A DNA stretch of 64,000 bases from Enhydrobacter aerosaccus (GCF_900167455.1 NZ_FUWJ01000004.1:1-64000), one strand, 5' to 3'. Counted from the first letter of the stretch, positions 1 to 8,623 are shown. Program-made: numbers and translations. The notes: a model not told the origin generated them from the letters alone.

Positions 1-15
1 GGCGTCACGACTCAT

Positions 16-189
16 GGGAGCGCGCAACTCCAGTTGCGCTCTTCCCGGTGCAGCAACGACCATGAGCGCCACTTCAGCGCGGAGGTATCCGCACGCAGTG
101 GCGCGCTCCTACGAGCGCCCTTGGCGGAAGACTGGCGGTCCCGGAAGACGATCATCGTCTCTTCTGGACCGCGGGCTTCCAGCCCGCTC
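16..189. repeat. Cluster of four palindromic stem-loop repeats
   Basis: Four hairpins lie one after another in non-coding DNA. At 16-46, AGTTGCGC-type arms surround CC. At 64-108, GAGCGCCACT pairs with AGTGGCGCGCTC around an inner GCGGA/TCCGC stem. At 146-160, AGACGAT and ATCGTCT are perfect 7-base arms. At 171-187, GCGGGC-TTCCA-GCCCGC is perfect. The last unit, with its flanks (166-189), closely matches the sequence at 27512-27536, including paired changes in the stem. This suggests a dispersed REP-like family rather than a terminator: no T-run follows any unit. Confidence 0.6.
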
Positions 190-240
190 TTCCCGCGACG
201 GCCATCACCGGCGCGGCGTTGTCGTTGTGGAAGGCCAGGA

Positions 241-1005
241 TCAGGCGCCCTTGGACCAGCGCCGGTCGGCCCGCAACGGAGACTGATCCGGAACGAACAG
301 CAGGTCGAGCTGGGCCGTGGCCTGGTCGAGCGGTCGCCGCTTGAGGCCGAGGATATCGGCCACAACGAAGCCGTGATCGTGCATGAAGCGCACCACGCCG
401 TGGACCTCGGCCCCGCCCTTCACGGTGGCGATCGTGCTGGTCTCGACGATCAGCGCATCGATATCGCCCATCCGTCCGGTCATGCCTTCGAGCACCATCA
501 GTTCGGCGCCCTGCACGTCGATCTTGCACAGGGCCGGCCGCTTCACCTCGGTGAACAGCGAGTCGAAGCGGCGCAGGGGCACGGACTCGACGCGCAGAAA
601 ATCACGCTGGCCGACCTCTTCGAGCAAGGTCGAGCCCTGGATGTCGGAGCGGACCTCCAGCATTGCCTCGCCATCGCGATCGCCCAGCGCCAGCGCATGA
701 ATCTGGCAGCGCAGCCGGCGCGCCAGCTTGTGCATGTAGGGCAACGACTCGGGCGTCGGTTCGACCAGGTGATAGAAGGCGTCGGGAAAGAGGTGATAGA
801 GGCCATAGGTGCCGAAGCCGACCCCGATATCGAAAACCGTCTCGGGCCGGAAGCCGTGCTGCTGCAGCACGGCCAACGACTGGCGCCAGGACAGGCGCGG
901 CGTCGGCAAGGGGAGATAGGGCTCGAACGGCCGCAGGATATCCTTCAGTCGTGAGACGACGCCACGACGCGCGGGAACTGCCGCTTGGGTCTCGGTGCTG
1001 GCCAC
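241..1005 (-). CDS. FkbM family SAM-dependent methyltransferase
   Basis: The 254-residue protein has the FkbM methyltransferase layout. The SAM-binding glycine loop VFDIGVGFGTYG is at residues 57-68, an acidic motif II (VEPTPE) follows at 81-86, and the family-typical KIDVQGAEL is at 161-169. FkbM enzymes transfer a methyl group, usually to oxygen atoms of sugars or polyketides. Homologues are common in polysaccharide and glycolipid clusters, but no glycosyltransferase is visible here, so the acceptor is unknown. The first 40 residues are basic and proline-rich and have no signal peptide, so the protein is probably cytoplasmic. The gene stands alone, with palindromic repeats beyond its 3' end. 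Confidence 0.85.
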   Translation of the reverse strand: MASTETQAAVPARRGVVSRLKDILRPFEPYLPLPTPRLSWRQSLAVLQQHGFRPETVFDIGVGFGTYGLYHLFPDAFYHLVEPTPESLPYMHKLARRLRCQIHALALGDRDGEAMLEVRSDIQGSTLLEEVGQRDFLRVESVPLRRFDSLFTEVKRPALCKIDVQGAELMVLEGMTGRMGDIDALIVETSTIATVKGGAEVHGVVRFMHDHGFVVADILGLKRRPLDQATAQLDLLFVPDQSPLRADRRWSKGA

Positions 1006-1078
1006 GCTTCTCTCCGTTGGAGGTGTGGCCTCTATGTTAGGTAAGCCGCTCCCGCGCGCTTGTGATCATGGTGTGGCG

Positions 1079-1444
1079 TCAGGGCCGGATATCGACCACC
1101 CGGAAAGGTCGGGTCACGCCATCGTGCTCGGTGATCGAGACATACTCGCCCGGCTTGAAGACGTGCTTGTCGAACCGGAAGATGGGCTCCTCTTCCTCCT
1201 CGCCGGCCGCATAGGAGAAGGCCCAGGCGCCGCCCTTGTGATGCGTAAGCCGCCCATGCTCGTCATCCGCATTGTGCCAGAAACGCCGGACCGTGCACTT
1301 GTCCTTGTCCTGCGCCCATTGCTTGGGGTCGAGCTTGCCCGTGCTGTCCAACGGGGCGGTGAACTCATAGCCGCATTCGACACTGCCCTCGGGGAACTCC
1401 GGTGTCCGAGCCAGTTCCAGGCGGATCTTCTTCAAGCTCATCAT
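1079..1444 (-). CDS. Conserved hypothetical protein, 121 aa
   Basis: I do not recognise a named domain in this soluble, charged protein of 121 residues. It starts with two adjacent ATG codons, and either could be used. Notable parts are an aromatic/basic centre (VRRFWHNADDEHGRL), a run of five glutamates near residue 82, and a C-terminal half with SH3-like beta character (HVFKPGEYVSITEHDG). There is no signal peptide or membrane segment. It is transcribed away from the DUF883 gene, and a near-consensus FixK box lies between them at 1500-1513. It may therefore belong to the low-oxygen regulon. A role in binding or sensing is only a guess. Confidence 0.6.
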   Translation of the reverse strand: MMSLKKIRLELARTPEFPEGSVECGYEFTAPLDSTGKLDPKQWAQDKDKCTVRRFWHNADDEHGRLTHHKGGAWAFSYAAGEEEEEPIFRFDKHVFKPGEYVSITEHDGVTRPFRVVDIRP

Positions 1445-1499
1445 GCCTCACTTCCATTTTCAACGGCCGGCACCCTCGCCGCTGGCTGCCCGAGTGCCC

Positions 1500-1513
1500 A
1501 TGATCCAGATCAA
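1500..1513. promoter_or_regulatory. Candidate FixK/FNR box (9 of 10 palindrome bases)
   Basis: ATGAT-CCAG-ATCAA on the plus strand reads TTGAT-CTGG-ATCAT on the minus strand, one base off the TTGAT-N4-ATCAA palindrome. Its centre (1506.5) is about 57 bases before the DUF883 start and 63 bases before the start of the unknown protein on the other strand. This resembles the arrangement at the two other divergent boxes in the window. Confidence 0.5.
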
Positions 1514-1562
1514 GGGATGTTAGCCGAGGGGATGGGAGGGTTCATCAGCCAAGGAGACATCG

Positions 1563-1907
1563 ATGGCCGATGCCACGCCCAGGTCCGCCCAGGCGGACGC
1601 GACGACGTTCGACTATGCCGACTTCAAGGACAGGCTCAAGGAACTCGCGGCCGTGCTGGAGCGCATGGTGGCGGCGGAAAGCGCCGATGCGTTGAAAGCC
1701 GGATGTGACGAGGCCCGCAAGCTCCTGGCCGAAGCCGACGCCGCCGTCGAGGATCTGTCGCGCCGGACCGACGCCATGAAGGCGGCAGCCCTGGCGGGCC
1801 GATCCCATCTCGAGGAAAGGATCCGGGCCCAACCGCTCTTCGCCGTCGGCATTGCCGCGGCCGCCGGCTTTCTGCTGGCGTCGCTGCTGCAGCGCGGCAG
1901 GTCGTAG
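1563..1907 (+). CDS. DUF883 (ElaB/YqjD-like) membrane-anchored protein
   Basis: The 114-residue protein has the ElaB/YgaM/YqjD (DUF883) plan. A long amphipathic helical region, rich in Ala, Glu and Lys, covers residues 15-85 and probably forms a coiled coil. One C-terminal membrane helix follows (about residues 92-108, AVGIAAAAGFLLASLL) with a basic tail ending in RGRS. Family members are inner-membrane proteins, some of which bind ribosomes in stationary phase. The start codon follows an AAGGAGA ribosome site. The next gene begins four bases after the stop, so the two form an operon of small membrane proteins. A near-consensus FixK box lies about 57 bases upstream. Confidence 0.75.
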   Translation: MADATPRSAQADATTFDYADFKDRLKELAAVLERMVAAESADALKAGCDEARKLLAEADAAVEDLSRRTDAMKAAALAGRSHLEERIRAQPLFAVGIAAAAGFLLASLLQRGRS

Positions 1908-1910
1908 GCC

Positions 1911-2165
1911 ATGGAGGCCGTGATGGGTTTATTGGCCGTCTTCCGGTCGATGCTGCTCGATACGGTGCAGCGCGCCGCGATGGTGCTCGTCGGCTATCTC
2001 ATGGCGCTCGGATTGATGGCGGCCGGTGTCGGTTTCATCACCCTGGCGGCCTATCGTGCACTGCTTCACGGCGTCGGTGATGTGGCGGCCGCCCTGATCA
2101 TCGGCGCCGGCTACGTCGTGGCGTCGCTGATCGCAATGCTCGCCCTGCAGCTCAGCCGGCGCTGA
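1911..2165 (+). CDS. Small holin-superfamily-like membrane protein
   Basis: This 84-residue protein is almost entirely hydrophobic, with two membrane spans (about residues 20-48 and 57-80) and a short basic C-terminus. It resembles the phage-holin-family or YqjE-like membrane proteins that usually follow DUF883 genes, as in the E. coli yqjD-yqjE arrangement. It sits directly behind the DUF883 gene and is almost certainly cotranscribed with it. A second in-frame ATG five codons in is an alternative start. No enzymatic motif is present. A role in envelope stress or membrane organisation is inferred from the pairing alone. Confidence 0.65.
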   Translation: MEAVMGLLAVFRSMLLDTVQRAAMVLVGYLMALGLMAAGVGFITLAAYRALLHGVGDVAAALIIGAGYVVASLIAMLALQLSRR

Positions 2166-2190
2166 GCTGCACGAGGTCGGCGGCGGGCCC

Positions 2191-2379
2191 TCAGCCCTGC
2201 GCCTGCTTGTGCTCGATCTCGTCGTAGCGGGTCTTGATCATCCACCAGCAGAACAGCGCCGCCCAGACAGCGAGCGCCAGGCCGAAAAAGGCGATGCCGA
2301 AATCGTGCGCCTTGGCTGCCATGAACAGGCCGACCAGTCCGAACAGCGCGGACAGGATGCCCATGATCCAGTGAGACAT
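2191..2379 (-). CDS. Small two-span membrane protein, 62 aa
   Basis: Starting at MSHWIMG gives 62 residues with two hydrophobic helices (IMGILSALFGLVGLFMAA and FFGLALAVWAALFCWW) and a charged C-terminus (KTRYDEIEHKQAQG). This start is preferred because a GGAGAAG ribosome site precedes it and because a longer reading would run back across the ccoS stop codon. The gene lies 13 bases behind ccoS on the same strand and may be the last gene of the ccoGHIS operon. I do not recognise a family. A part in cbb3 assembly is possible but rests on position only. Confidence 0.55.
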   Translation of the reverse strand: MSHWIMGILSALFGLVGLFMAAKAHDFGIAFFGLALAVWAALFCWWMIKTRYDEIEHKQAQG

Positions 2380-2392
2380 TGGTTCTTCTCCT

Positions 2393-2533
2393 TCAGTCGT
2401 CGTCAAAAAGTATGCGGCTGGCCGAGCCGTCCGGATCGTCGAACTGGCCGTGGCGCAACGCCCAGAGAAAGGCGGCCAGGGCCATGAGTCCCAGCAGCAG
2501 CGCCACCGGCACGAGGATGAGAAGGCTGTCCAT
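2393..2533 (-). CDS. ccoS: cbb3-type cytochrome oxidase assembly protein CcoS (FixS)
   Basis: This 46-residue peptide is encoded directly behind ccoI; its ATG overlaps the ccoI stop codon in the string TGATG. It has one N-terminal membrane helix (MDSLLILVPVALLLGLMALA), then FLWALRHGQFDDPDG and an acidic end, FDDDD-like. The W-A-hydrophobic-R-x-GQF-DD pattern after the helix is the hallmark of CcoS/FixS. In Rhodobacter, CcoS is needed for cofactor insertion into CcoN. The position as last member of ccoGHIS agrees with this. Confidence 0.93.
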   Translation of the reverse strand: MDSLLILVPVALLLGLMALAAFLWALRHGQFDDPDGSASRILFDDD

Positions 2534-4896
2534 CAGCGGACCTCCCGGACCGGACGGCGCCCGAGGCGGAGCGCGTTGCCGATCACCAGCAACGAGGAAG
2601 ACGACATGGCGACGGCCGCGATGAGCGGAGTGACGACTCCGGCGATCGCCAGCGGCACCGCGCCGAGATTGTAGAGAAGCGCGAGCGTGAGGTTCTGGCG
2701 GACCAACCGGTCCGCGCGCCGTGCCACCGAGAGCGTCTCGAGCACGGGGGCCAGGCGATCCCCCTGGAATACGGCATCGGCGGCGTTCTGCGTCGCTTCC
2801 GTTGCCGTGGAAGGCGAGATCGACGCGTGCGCGGCAGCAAGGGCCGGCGCATCGTTGAGCCCATCCCCGACCATGAGCACGCGCTTGCCGGCCTTGGCCA
2901 GCTCCGTCAGTCGCGCGACCTTTGCCGCGGGGGAGACTCCGGCCGTCCAGTTCTGCAGTCCGACGGACGCAGCGGCGGAGGCCGCGACGACGTCACGATC
3001 GCCGGAGAGGAGCTCGACCTCCAGTCCCTGCCGTTGCAGCGCGCCAACAAACTCGGCGGCATCGGGTCGAAGCGCGTCGGCGAAAGCAAACCGCACCGGG
3101 GCTTGGCCAGGCCGGGCGAACCACAGCTCGGAATGGCCATCGTCGATCGCGTGCGGCACGCCGCAGTACCGCGCCGATCCCAGCCGTGCGTCGCCTGCTT
3201 GCAGTCCTTGCCCGGAAACCTCGACGACACCGTCGACGACGGGCGCATCGGGTGCTGCCCGGCGCAGGGCCTGGGCCAGCGGATGACGCGAGCTGGCGGC
3301 GATGCCGGCCGCCAGTTGCAGCGTCTCGGGATCGCCGCCGCTCACCAGCTCGGGGCGACCGAGCGTCAGCGTGCCGGTCTTGTCGAGCACGACATGATCG
3401 ATCTGGGCCAGGCGCTCGAGCGCGGATGGCGACAGCAACAGCACGCCCGAACGCATCAATCTCGAGCTGGCGACCACCTGCACGACGGGAACGGCGAGGG
3501 CCAGCGCGCACGGACAGGTGATGATCAGCACCGAGGTCGCGGTCAACAGGGCGCGATCCCAGGCGAGGCCACCCAGCACCATCCAGCCAATGAAGGTCAC
3601 CAGCGCCGTGAGATGCACGACGGGCGCGTAGGCCCGGGCGACACGATCGGCGATGGCGATGAACTTGGAGCGGCCATGTTCGGCGGCCTCGACCAGCCGG
3701 ACGATCTCGGCGAGCACGGTCGCCTCGCCCGCGGCCGTGACCCGCACCCGTAGGGGAGCGCCGAGATTGATCGTTCCGGCCACGACCCGCGCGCCCGGCG
3801 CCACGGCAACCGGCAGGCTCTCGCCGGTGATCAGGGAGGAGTCGAGCGAGGAAATGCCGTCGATCACGGTGCCATCGGCGCCGAGCCGTTCGCCGGCGGC
3901 CACGAGCAGAATGTCGTCCTTCGCCAGCCGGTCGACCCGGCGGGCCTCGGTCCGGCCGTCCGGCGTCACGACATGGGCCGTCGCGTTCGACAGGGCGAGC
4001 ATGGCCTGGACCGTGCGTCGCGCCCGGCCCCGGGCCTGGCGGTCGAGATAGCGGCCGATCAGCAGGAAGAAGAGCAGAGTGATGGCCGAGTCGAAGAAGG
4101 CGTGCGGCTCACCAAGCCAGGTCTCGTGCAGGCTGACGACGCAGGCCAGCGTAACGCCGATCGAGATCGGCACGTCCATGTTGGTCCGGCCGGCGCGCAA
4201 CGCCTTGAAGGCAGAGCGGAAGAACGGGCGTCCGGCATAGACGACGGCAGGAAGCGCGATGGCAGCCGAGATCCAATGAAACAGGTCGCGTGTGGCGTCG
4301 CCCATGGATCCGGCCTCGCCGGACCAGATCGCCACCGAAAGCAGCATGACGTTCGCCGCGGCGAAGCCGGCCACGGCCAAGCATCGCAGCAGGTCCCGCA
4401 TCTCGTCTTCCTCGCGCGCGCTGGCCGCCAGCGCCATGTAGGGCGCAAGACGGAAGCCAAGGGCGGCGATGAGGCCGGCATGCTCATTGGCATCGGCAGC
4501 ACTGCCGCGCCATTTCACTGAAAGGCGGCGGGTCGAGAGGTTGACGCGGGCGTAAAGCACTGCCGGATTGCGGGCGAGCAGGCTTTCGATCAACCAGACG
4601 CAGGCGGCGCAGTCCAACCCGTCGACCAGAAGGTCGAGCGCGTATTCGCCATTTCCTGTCTGGCGCACGAAGCCCGAGAAGTCCGTGTCCAGCGCCACCG
4701 GGCGATGGGCGCGGGTCTCTTCCAGTCGGCGATAGAAGGAACCAAGTCCGGCGCCGTCGATGATGGCATGGGCAGCGGCGCAGCCGGCACAGCAGAAAAG
4801 CGAGTCGCCCTGCCCGCGCAGCTTCTCGCCGCAATGGGCGCAGATGCGGCGTGAAGGCGCCAGGGCGGCGCCGGCAGGAAGGGCGACTTCGGTCAT
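2533..4896 (-). CDS. ccoI: Copper-exporting P1B-type ATPase for cbb3 oxidase assembly (CcoI/FixI)
   Basis: The 787-residue P-type ATPase uses ATP to move copper across the inner membrane for the CuB centre of cbb3 oxidase. Its N-terminal metal-binding region has CAHC (19-22), CCAGC (35-39) and an HMA-type CAAC (96-99). The ATPase core shows TGES in the actuator domain (357-360), the membrane metal site CPC (461-463) and the phosphorylation motif DKTGT (505-509). The extra cysteine-rich N-terminus marks the FixI/CcoI (CopA2-like) branch rather than housekeeping CopA. The start codon overlaps the ccoH stop by an ATGA, which implies coupled translation. Confidence 0.96.
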   Translation of the reverse strand: MTEVALPAGAALAPSRRICAHCGEKLRGQGDSLFCCAGCAAAHAIIDGAGLGSFYRRLEETRAHRPVALDTDFSGFVRQTGNGEYALDLLVDGLDCAACVWLIESLLARNPAVLYARVNLSTRRLSVKWRGSAADANEHAGLIAALGFRLAPYMALAASAREEDEMRDLLRCLAVAGFAAANVMLLSVAIWSGEAGSMGDATRDLFHWISAAIALPAVVYAGRPFFRSAFKALRAGRTNMDVPISIGVTLACVVSLHETWLGEPHAFFDSAITLLFFLLIGRYLDRQARGRARRTVQAMLALSNATAHVVTPDGRTEARRVDRLAKDDILLVAAGERLGADGTVIDGISSLDSSLITGESLPVAVAPGARVVAGTINLGAPLRVRVTAAGEATVLAEIVRLVEAAEHGRSKFIAIADRVARAYAPVVHLTALVTFIGWMVLGGLAWDRALLTATSVLIITCPCALALAVPVVQVVASSRLMRSGVLLLSPSALERLAQIDHVVLDKTGTLTLGRPELVSGGDPETLQLAAGIAASSRHPLAQALRRAAPDAPVVDGVVEVSGQGLQAGDARLGSARYCGVPHAIDDGHSELWFARPGQAPVRFAFADALRPDAAEFVGALQRQGLEVELLSGDRDVVAASAAASVGLQNWTAGVSPAAKVARLTELAKAGKRVLMVGDGLNDAPALAAAHASISPSTATEATQNAADAVFQGDRLAPVLETLSVARRADRLVRQNLTLALLYNLGAVPLAIAGVVTPLIAAVAMSSSSLLVIGNALRLGRRPVREVR

Positions 4897-5366
4897 TTCA
4901 GGAACAGGCGCTTGGTGATGGCGAAGTCATGGCCCTTCGCCACCACCAGGAGATCGAGATCCCAATTGCCGCGCTTGGGCAGGTCGACGTGCCCGGAGAA
5001 GCGGCCGTCCGTGACCTCCACGAGCGCCAGCGGAACCGGCTGCTGCTTCTCCGCCGGTCGCACGAGCTGCGCGTTGATCGTGGCTCCCGGCAGCGCGCTG
5101 CCATCGGCCTGGGTGATGTCGATCTGCAGGCGATTGTCGTCGACGCGCCAGCTCGTGTTGATCTTCCAGCCAAGAGCATCGCGTTCTCTCTGTTCGGCGA
5201 TGACCTGGTTGTAGTGGTACTCGCGGTCACGGGCGCCGTTGCCGTAGAGCCCCGAGAAGGAGCTCACGGCCAGCCAGATCATGGTGCCGTTGACGGCGAA
5301 GACCACCGAGAAGCAGGCGACGAAGATCCAGGGGATGGCGCTGGACCGGGTTGAAGCGACGGACAT
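4893..5366 (-). CDS. ccoH: CcoH/FixH family cbb3 oxidase assembly protein
   Basis: The protein has one N-terminal membrane helix (about residues 13-33, IPWIFVACFSVVFAVNGTMIW) and a beta-rich periplasmic domain, the FixH plan. CcoH contacts the cbb3 oxidase during assembly. The start used here (157 residues) follows an AGGAGAG ribosome site and leaves an 11-base gap after ccoG. A longer reading beginning inside ccoG is less likely. The stop codon overlaps the ccoI start as ATGA. Confidence 0.92.
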   Translation of the reverse strand: MSVASTRSSAIPWIFVACFSVVFAVNGTMIWLAVSSFSGLYGNGARDREYHYNQVIAEQRERDALGWKINTSWRVDDNRLQIDITQADGSALPGATINAQLVRPAEKQQPVPLALVEVTDGRFSGHVDLPKRGNWDLDLLVVAKGHDFAITKRLFLK

Positions 5367-5376
5367 GGCGGCTCTC

Positions 5377-6852
5377 CTAGCGGGCAGGGCCAACGAAGAC
5401 TGCGTCGTGGCTGGCTCGTTCGCGACCTTGATCGTCCCGGATCACGAACTCGACGGGCGTGGATCCCGAAGGCGCCGACTTGGCCGGCACCGTCAGCAGC
5501 ACGCGGAACGTCGTCACGCCGTTCGCCTCCGTTGCCATGTGGCGGGCGGCGGTCGTGCTGTCGCCCTCCGCGTTGGCAATGGCGAGCGAGGCGCCAGGCA
5601 GCCGCTCGACCGAGAGCTGGAACTGCCGTGGCATCTGCGTCTTGTTGGAGATCTTGACGGTATAGGAATTGCGAATGTCGCCGTTGGTCAGCCGCACGAA
5701 GTTGGGGCTGCGATCGCGCTGCACCGACAGGTCGCTATCGTTGCGCATGGCGAAGACCACGAGCATGGCGGCCGCGACCAGCGCCAGCAACGTGGCGTAG
5801 AGCACGGTACGGGGGCGGACGATCCGCCACTTGAGGCTGCCCTTGCCGGTCTCGCGGACCTGCTGGCGAGCCAGCGTGTCCCAGCGGATGAGTCCGGTGG
5901 GACGGCCGACCTTCTGCATGGTCGGCACGCAGGCGTCAATGCAGAGGCCGCAGCCGATGCATTCGAGCTGCTGGCCGTCCCGGATGTCGATGCCGGTCGG
6001 ACAGACCGCGGAGCAGAGCCCGCAATCGACACAGTCGCCGTGGCCGTCCCAGCTCTCGCCCGCCTTGTGCTTGCCGCGCGGCTCGCCGCGCCATTTCTCG
6101 TAGGTGACGATGAGGCTCTGCTCGTCGAGCATCGCGGCCTGGAAGCGCGGCCACGGGCACATGTAGGTGCAGACCTGTTCGCGGGCCCAGCCGGCCAGCA
6201 TGTAGGTCGTGGCAGTCAGCAGCCCGATGAAGAAATAGATTTCCATCGAGGCCTGGCCGCGGAAGATCTTGACCAGCGTGCTCGGCGCATCGACGTAATA
6301 GAAGACCCAGGCACCGCCGGTGGCGGCGGCGATCGCGAGCCAGATGAAATGCTTGGCGCCCTTGCGCACGGCCTTGTCGAAGGACATCGGCTGCTTGTCG
6401 CGGCGCATCCGCTCGTTGCGGTCACCTTCGATCAGGCGCTCGACCATCATGAACAGGTCGGTCCACACGGTCTGCGGGCAGGAGAAGCCGCACCAGACGC
6501 GGCCGAACAGGGAGGTGGCGAGGAACAGACCGATCGCGCCCAGGATCAGGAACCCTGTGACGAAATAGACTTCCTGCGGCCAGATCACGACGTCGAAGAT
6601 CCAGCCGCGGCGTCCGTCGAGATCGAGCAGGATCGCCTGGCTGGGCGCGCCGGGACCGCGGTCCCAGCGCAGCCACGGTACGAGATAGTAGATGCCGAGG
6701 AGCACGACCAGCGCCGTCCACTTGACGCGCCGCCACCTTCCGGTGACGGCGCGCGGATAGACCTTGGTGCGGTCGGCATACAGCGGGGAATCGGAGAGAC
6801 TCATGTTTGTCGAGGAACTCCGCTCCTTGAGCTTCTTGTCCAACGAGGCCAC
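5377..6852 (-). CDS. ccoG: Cytochrome c oxidase accessory protein CcoG (FixG/RdxA)
   Basis: The 491-residue membrane ferredoxin-like protein has the full FixG layout. Several membrane helices carry the paired-cysteine motifs VWCGFSCPQTVW (119-130) and VCTYMCPW (227-234). A double 4Fe-4S cluster region has cysteines at 274, 277, 280 and 284 and at 298, 301, 304 and 308. A C-terminal periplasmic Ig-like FixG domain follows. CcoG is a cupric reductase supplying Cu(I) for cbb3 biogenesis. The start is probably the GTG at 6852, 11 bases after ccoP and preceded by GGGGA; an ATG 16 codons later is an alternative. It begins the ccoGHIS block, continuous with ccoNOQP. Confidence 0.96.
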   Translation of the reverse strand: MASLDKKLKERSSSTNMSLSDSPLYADRTKVYPRAVTGRWRRVKWTALVVLLGIYYLVPWLRWDRGPGAPSQAILLDLDGRRGWIFDVVIWPQEVYFVTGFLILGAIGLFLATSLFGRVWCGFSCPQTVWTDLFMMVERLIEGDRNERMRRDKQPMSFDKAVRKGAKHFIWLAIAAATGGAWVFYYVDAPSTLVKIFRGQASMEIYFFIGLLTATTYMLAGWAREQVCTYMCPWPRFQAAMLDEQSLIVTYEKWRGEPRGKHKAGESWDGHGDCVDCGLCSAVCPTGIDIRDGQQLECIGCGLCIDACVPTMQKVGRPTGLIRWDTLARQQVRETGKGSLKWRIVRPRTVLYATLLALVAAAMLVVFAMRNDSDLSVQRDRSPNFVRLTNGDIRNSYTVKISNKTQMPRQFQLSVERLPGASLAIANAEGDSTTAARHMATEANGVTTFRVLLTVPAKSAPSGSTPVEFVIRDDQGRERASHDAVFVGPAR

Positions 6853-6863
6853 TGGATCATCCC

Positions 6864-7724
6864 CTAGCGGCCGCCGCCGAGATTGTGGACGTAGATGGCG
6901 AGCATCTTGATCGTCGCGTCGTCGAGGCGATCACCCCAGGCCGGCATGCTGCCGGCATGGGCATAGAAGATGGAGTTGTAGATCGACTGACGATCGCCGC
7001 CGTAGAGCCAGATGCCGTCGGTCAGGTTGGGCGCGCCGAGTTCCTGGTTGCCCTTTCCGTCCGGGCCGTGGCAGGCGACGCAGTTCTCCTCGAAGACCTT
7101 CTTGCCTTCTGGTGTCGCTTTGCCCTTGTCCGACAGGCTGAGCACGTAATCGGCGACGGCCGAGACCTGCGCCGGGGTCAGGATCTGATCGGCGCCGAAG
7201 CGCGGCATCTGCGACTGGTGCGACTTGTCGTTGGCGTTGCGCACCCCGTAGCGGATGGTCGTGTAGATCTGGTCGAGCGTGCCGCCCCAGATCCAGTCAT
7301 CGTCGACCAGGTTGGGGAAGCCGACGCTGCCGGCACCGCCGGAACCGTGGCACTGCATGCAGGTCGTCTGGAAGGCCGAACGGCCGCCCGCTACGGCGAA
7401 GTTGAACAGCTCGGGATCCTTGCGGATGTCTCCGAGCGGCGTCGCGCGGATACGGTCGATGAACACGGCGCGGGCCTTGGCCTGGGCGTCGAGTTCCTGG
7501 GTCAGTTCGGCTCGGGTGGAATAGCCGATCAGGCCCGACGTATGGCCGTTGAACCACGGCCAGGCCGGATACAGCACGCTGTAGACGATCGCGAACGCGA
7601 TACACGCATAGAAGGTGTAAAGCCACCACGACGGCAGCGGCGTATTCAGCTCCTTGATGCCATCCCACTCGTGGCCCGTCGTATCGGTACCCGAGAGTTG
7701 GTCTTTTTCGATCTTGGTCGGCAT
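6864..7724 (-). CDS. ccoP: cbb3-type cytochrome c oxidase subunit III, diheme CcoP
   Basis: The 286-residue subunit carries electrons from soluble cytochrome c to CcoO/CcoN. Residues 1-27 are cytoplasmic, including HEWDGIKELNTPLPSWW typical of CcoP. A single membrane helix follows (about 33-53). Two periplasmic cytochrome c domains have heme sites CMQCH (122-126) and CVACH (215-219), with methionine ligands in QMPRF and SMPAW. The length and two-heme arrangement match the family exactly. The gene begins 10 bases after ccoQ and ends 11 bases before ccoG, so ccoNOQP and ccoGHIS may be one transcript here. Confidence 0.97.
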   Translation of the reverse strand: MPTKIEKDQLSGTDTTGHEWDGIKELNTPLPSWWLYTFYACIAFAIVYSVLYPAWPWFNGHTSGLIGYSTRAELTQELDAQAKARAVFIDRIRATPLGDIRKDPELFNFAVAGGRSAFQTTCMQCHGSGGAGSVGFPNLVDDDWIWGGTLDQIYTTIRYGVRNANDKSHQSQMPRFGADQILTPAQVSAVADYVLSLSDKGKATPEGKKVFEENCVACHGPDGKGNQELGAPNLTDGIWLYGGDRQSIYNSIFYAHAGSMPAWGDRLDDATIKMLAIYVHNLGGGR

Positions 7725-7734
7725 GACGGCTGCC

Positions 7735-7890
7735 TCACCGTTCGTCGTTGAGAGGAATTTTGGCGTCGCGTTCGAACCGTTTCCGGTTCTTGGGCCGCAG
7801 GGCCCAGAACGCGATGCCGAGGAAGATGAGGACAGCCCACACCGTCCACAGCGTAGCGAGGAACTCGCCGATTTCCTTGAGCGTGGTCAT
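7735..7890 (-). CDS. ccoQ: cbb3-type cytochrome oxidase small subunit CcoQ (FixQ)
   Basis: This 51-residue membrane peptide lies between ccoO and ccoP. Its start codon is 7 bases after the ccoO stop. It begins MTTLKEIGEF, has one membrane helix rich in Trp (LWTVWAVLIFLGIAFWAL), and ends in a positively charged tail, RPKNRKRFERDAKIPL. The WxL-RPxxKxxF-type junction is typical of CcoQ/FixQ. CcoQ stabilises the core complex and its contact with CcoP. Confidence 0.95.
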   Translation of the reverse strand: MTTLKEIGEFLATLWTVWAVLIFLGIAFWALRPKNRKRFERDAKIPLNDER

Positions 7891-7897
7891 GGAGTCC

Positions 7898-8623
7898 TCA
7901 CTGCTTCAGCCGGTCGGCCGGGATGTTGCTGATGGGCACCAGCGTTCCCAGCATCTGCAGGTAGGCGATCAACGCATCGAGTTCGGTGATCTCCGTCGAT
8001 CCCGTATTGAACTTGGCGACCACGGCCTTCGGGTAGCGCTTCAGAAGGGCGTTGGTATCCGCATCGGGATTGGCCTGGGCCTCGAGATCGGCCTTGGCGT
8101 TGGCGATCATGTCGTCGGTGTAGGGCACGCCGGTGGCGCGCAACGCCTTCAAATGATCGGCGACGTCCTCGTAGCGCAGCGGCCGTTCCGCCAGGAACGG
8201 ATAGGCCGGCATGACGCTCTCCGGCACCACCGCCCGCGGCGAGGACAGATGCGCGACGTGCCAGTCGTTCGAGTAGCGGCCGCCCACGCGCGCCAGGTCG
8301 GGACCGGTGCGCTTGGAGCCCCACTGGAACGGATGGTCGTACATGCTCTCGGCCGCCAGGCTGTAGTGCCCGTAGCGCTCGACCTCGTCCTTGAAGGGAC
8401 GGATCTGCTGGCTGTGGCACAGATAGCAGCCTTCGCGGGTGTAGATGTTGCGTCCCATCTGCTCGAGCGGACTGTACGGCCGCTCGCCTTCCACACGCTC
8501 GATCGTGCTTTCGATCGTGAACAGTGGAATGATCTGCACCATGCCGCCGATCGACACCGTGATCAGTGTCAGCACCAGCAGCAGGATGGCGTTCTTTTCG
8601 ATAACCTCGTGACGGAAAGACAT
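7898..8623 (-). CDS. ccoO: cbb3-type cytochrome c oxidase subunit II, monoheme CcoO
   Basis: The 241-residue subunit passes electrons from CcoP to the binuclear centre in CcoN. One N-terminal membrane helix (about residues 11-33) anchors a periplasmic domain. Its single heme c site is CYLCH (66-70) within the family-typical [15 protein letters not shown]. Downstream are the CcoO signatures [18 protein letters not shown] and [16 protein letters not shown], the latter holding the methionine ligand. It starts 11 bases after the ccoN stop. Confidence 0.97.
   Translation of the reverse strand: MSFRHEVIEKNAILLLVLTLITVSIGGMVQIIPLFTIESTIERVEGERPYSPLEQMGRNIYTREGCYLCHSQQIRPFKDEVERYGHYSLAAESMYDHPFQWGSKRTGPDLARVGGRYSNDWHVAHLSSPRAVVPESVMPAYPFLAERPLRYEDVADHLKALRATGVPYTDDMIANAKADLEAQANPDADTNALLKRYPKAVVAKFNTGSTEITELDALIAYLQMLGTLVPISNIPADRLKQ

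Noticed and set aside
2191..2406. Longer start (MTTTEGEEP) for the small membrane protein
   Set aside because: It would cross the ccoS stop, and the downstream ATG has a proper ribosome site.
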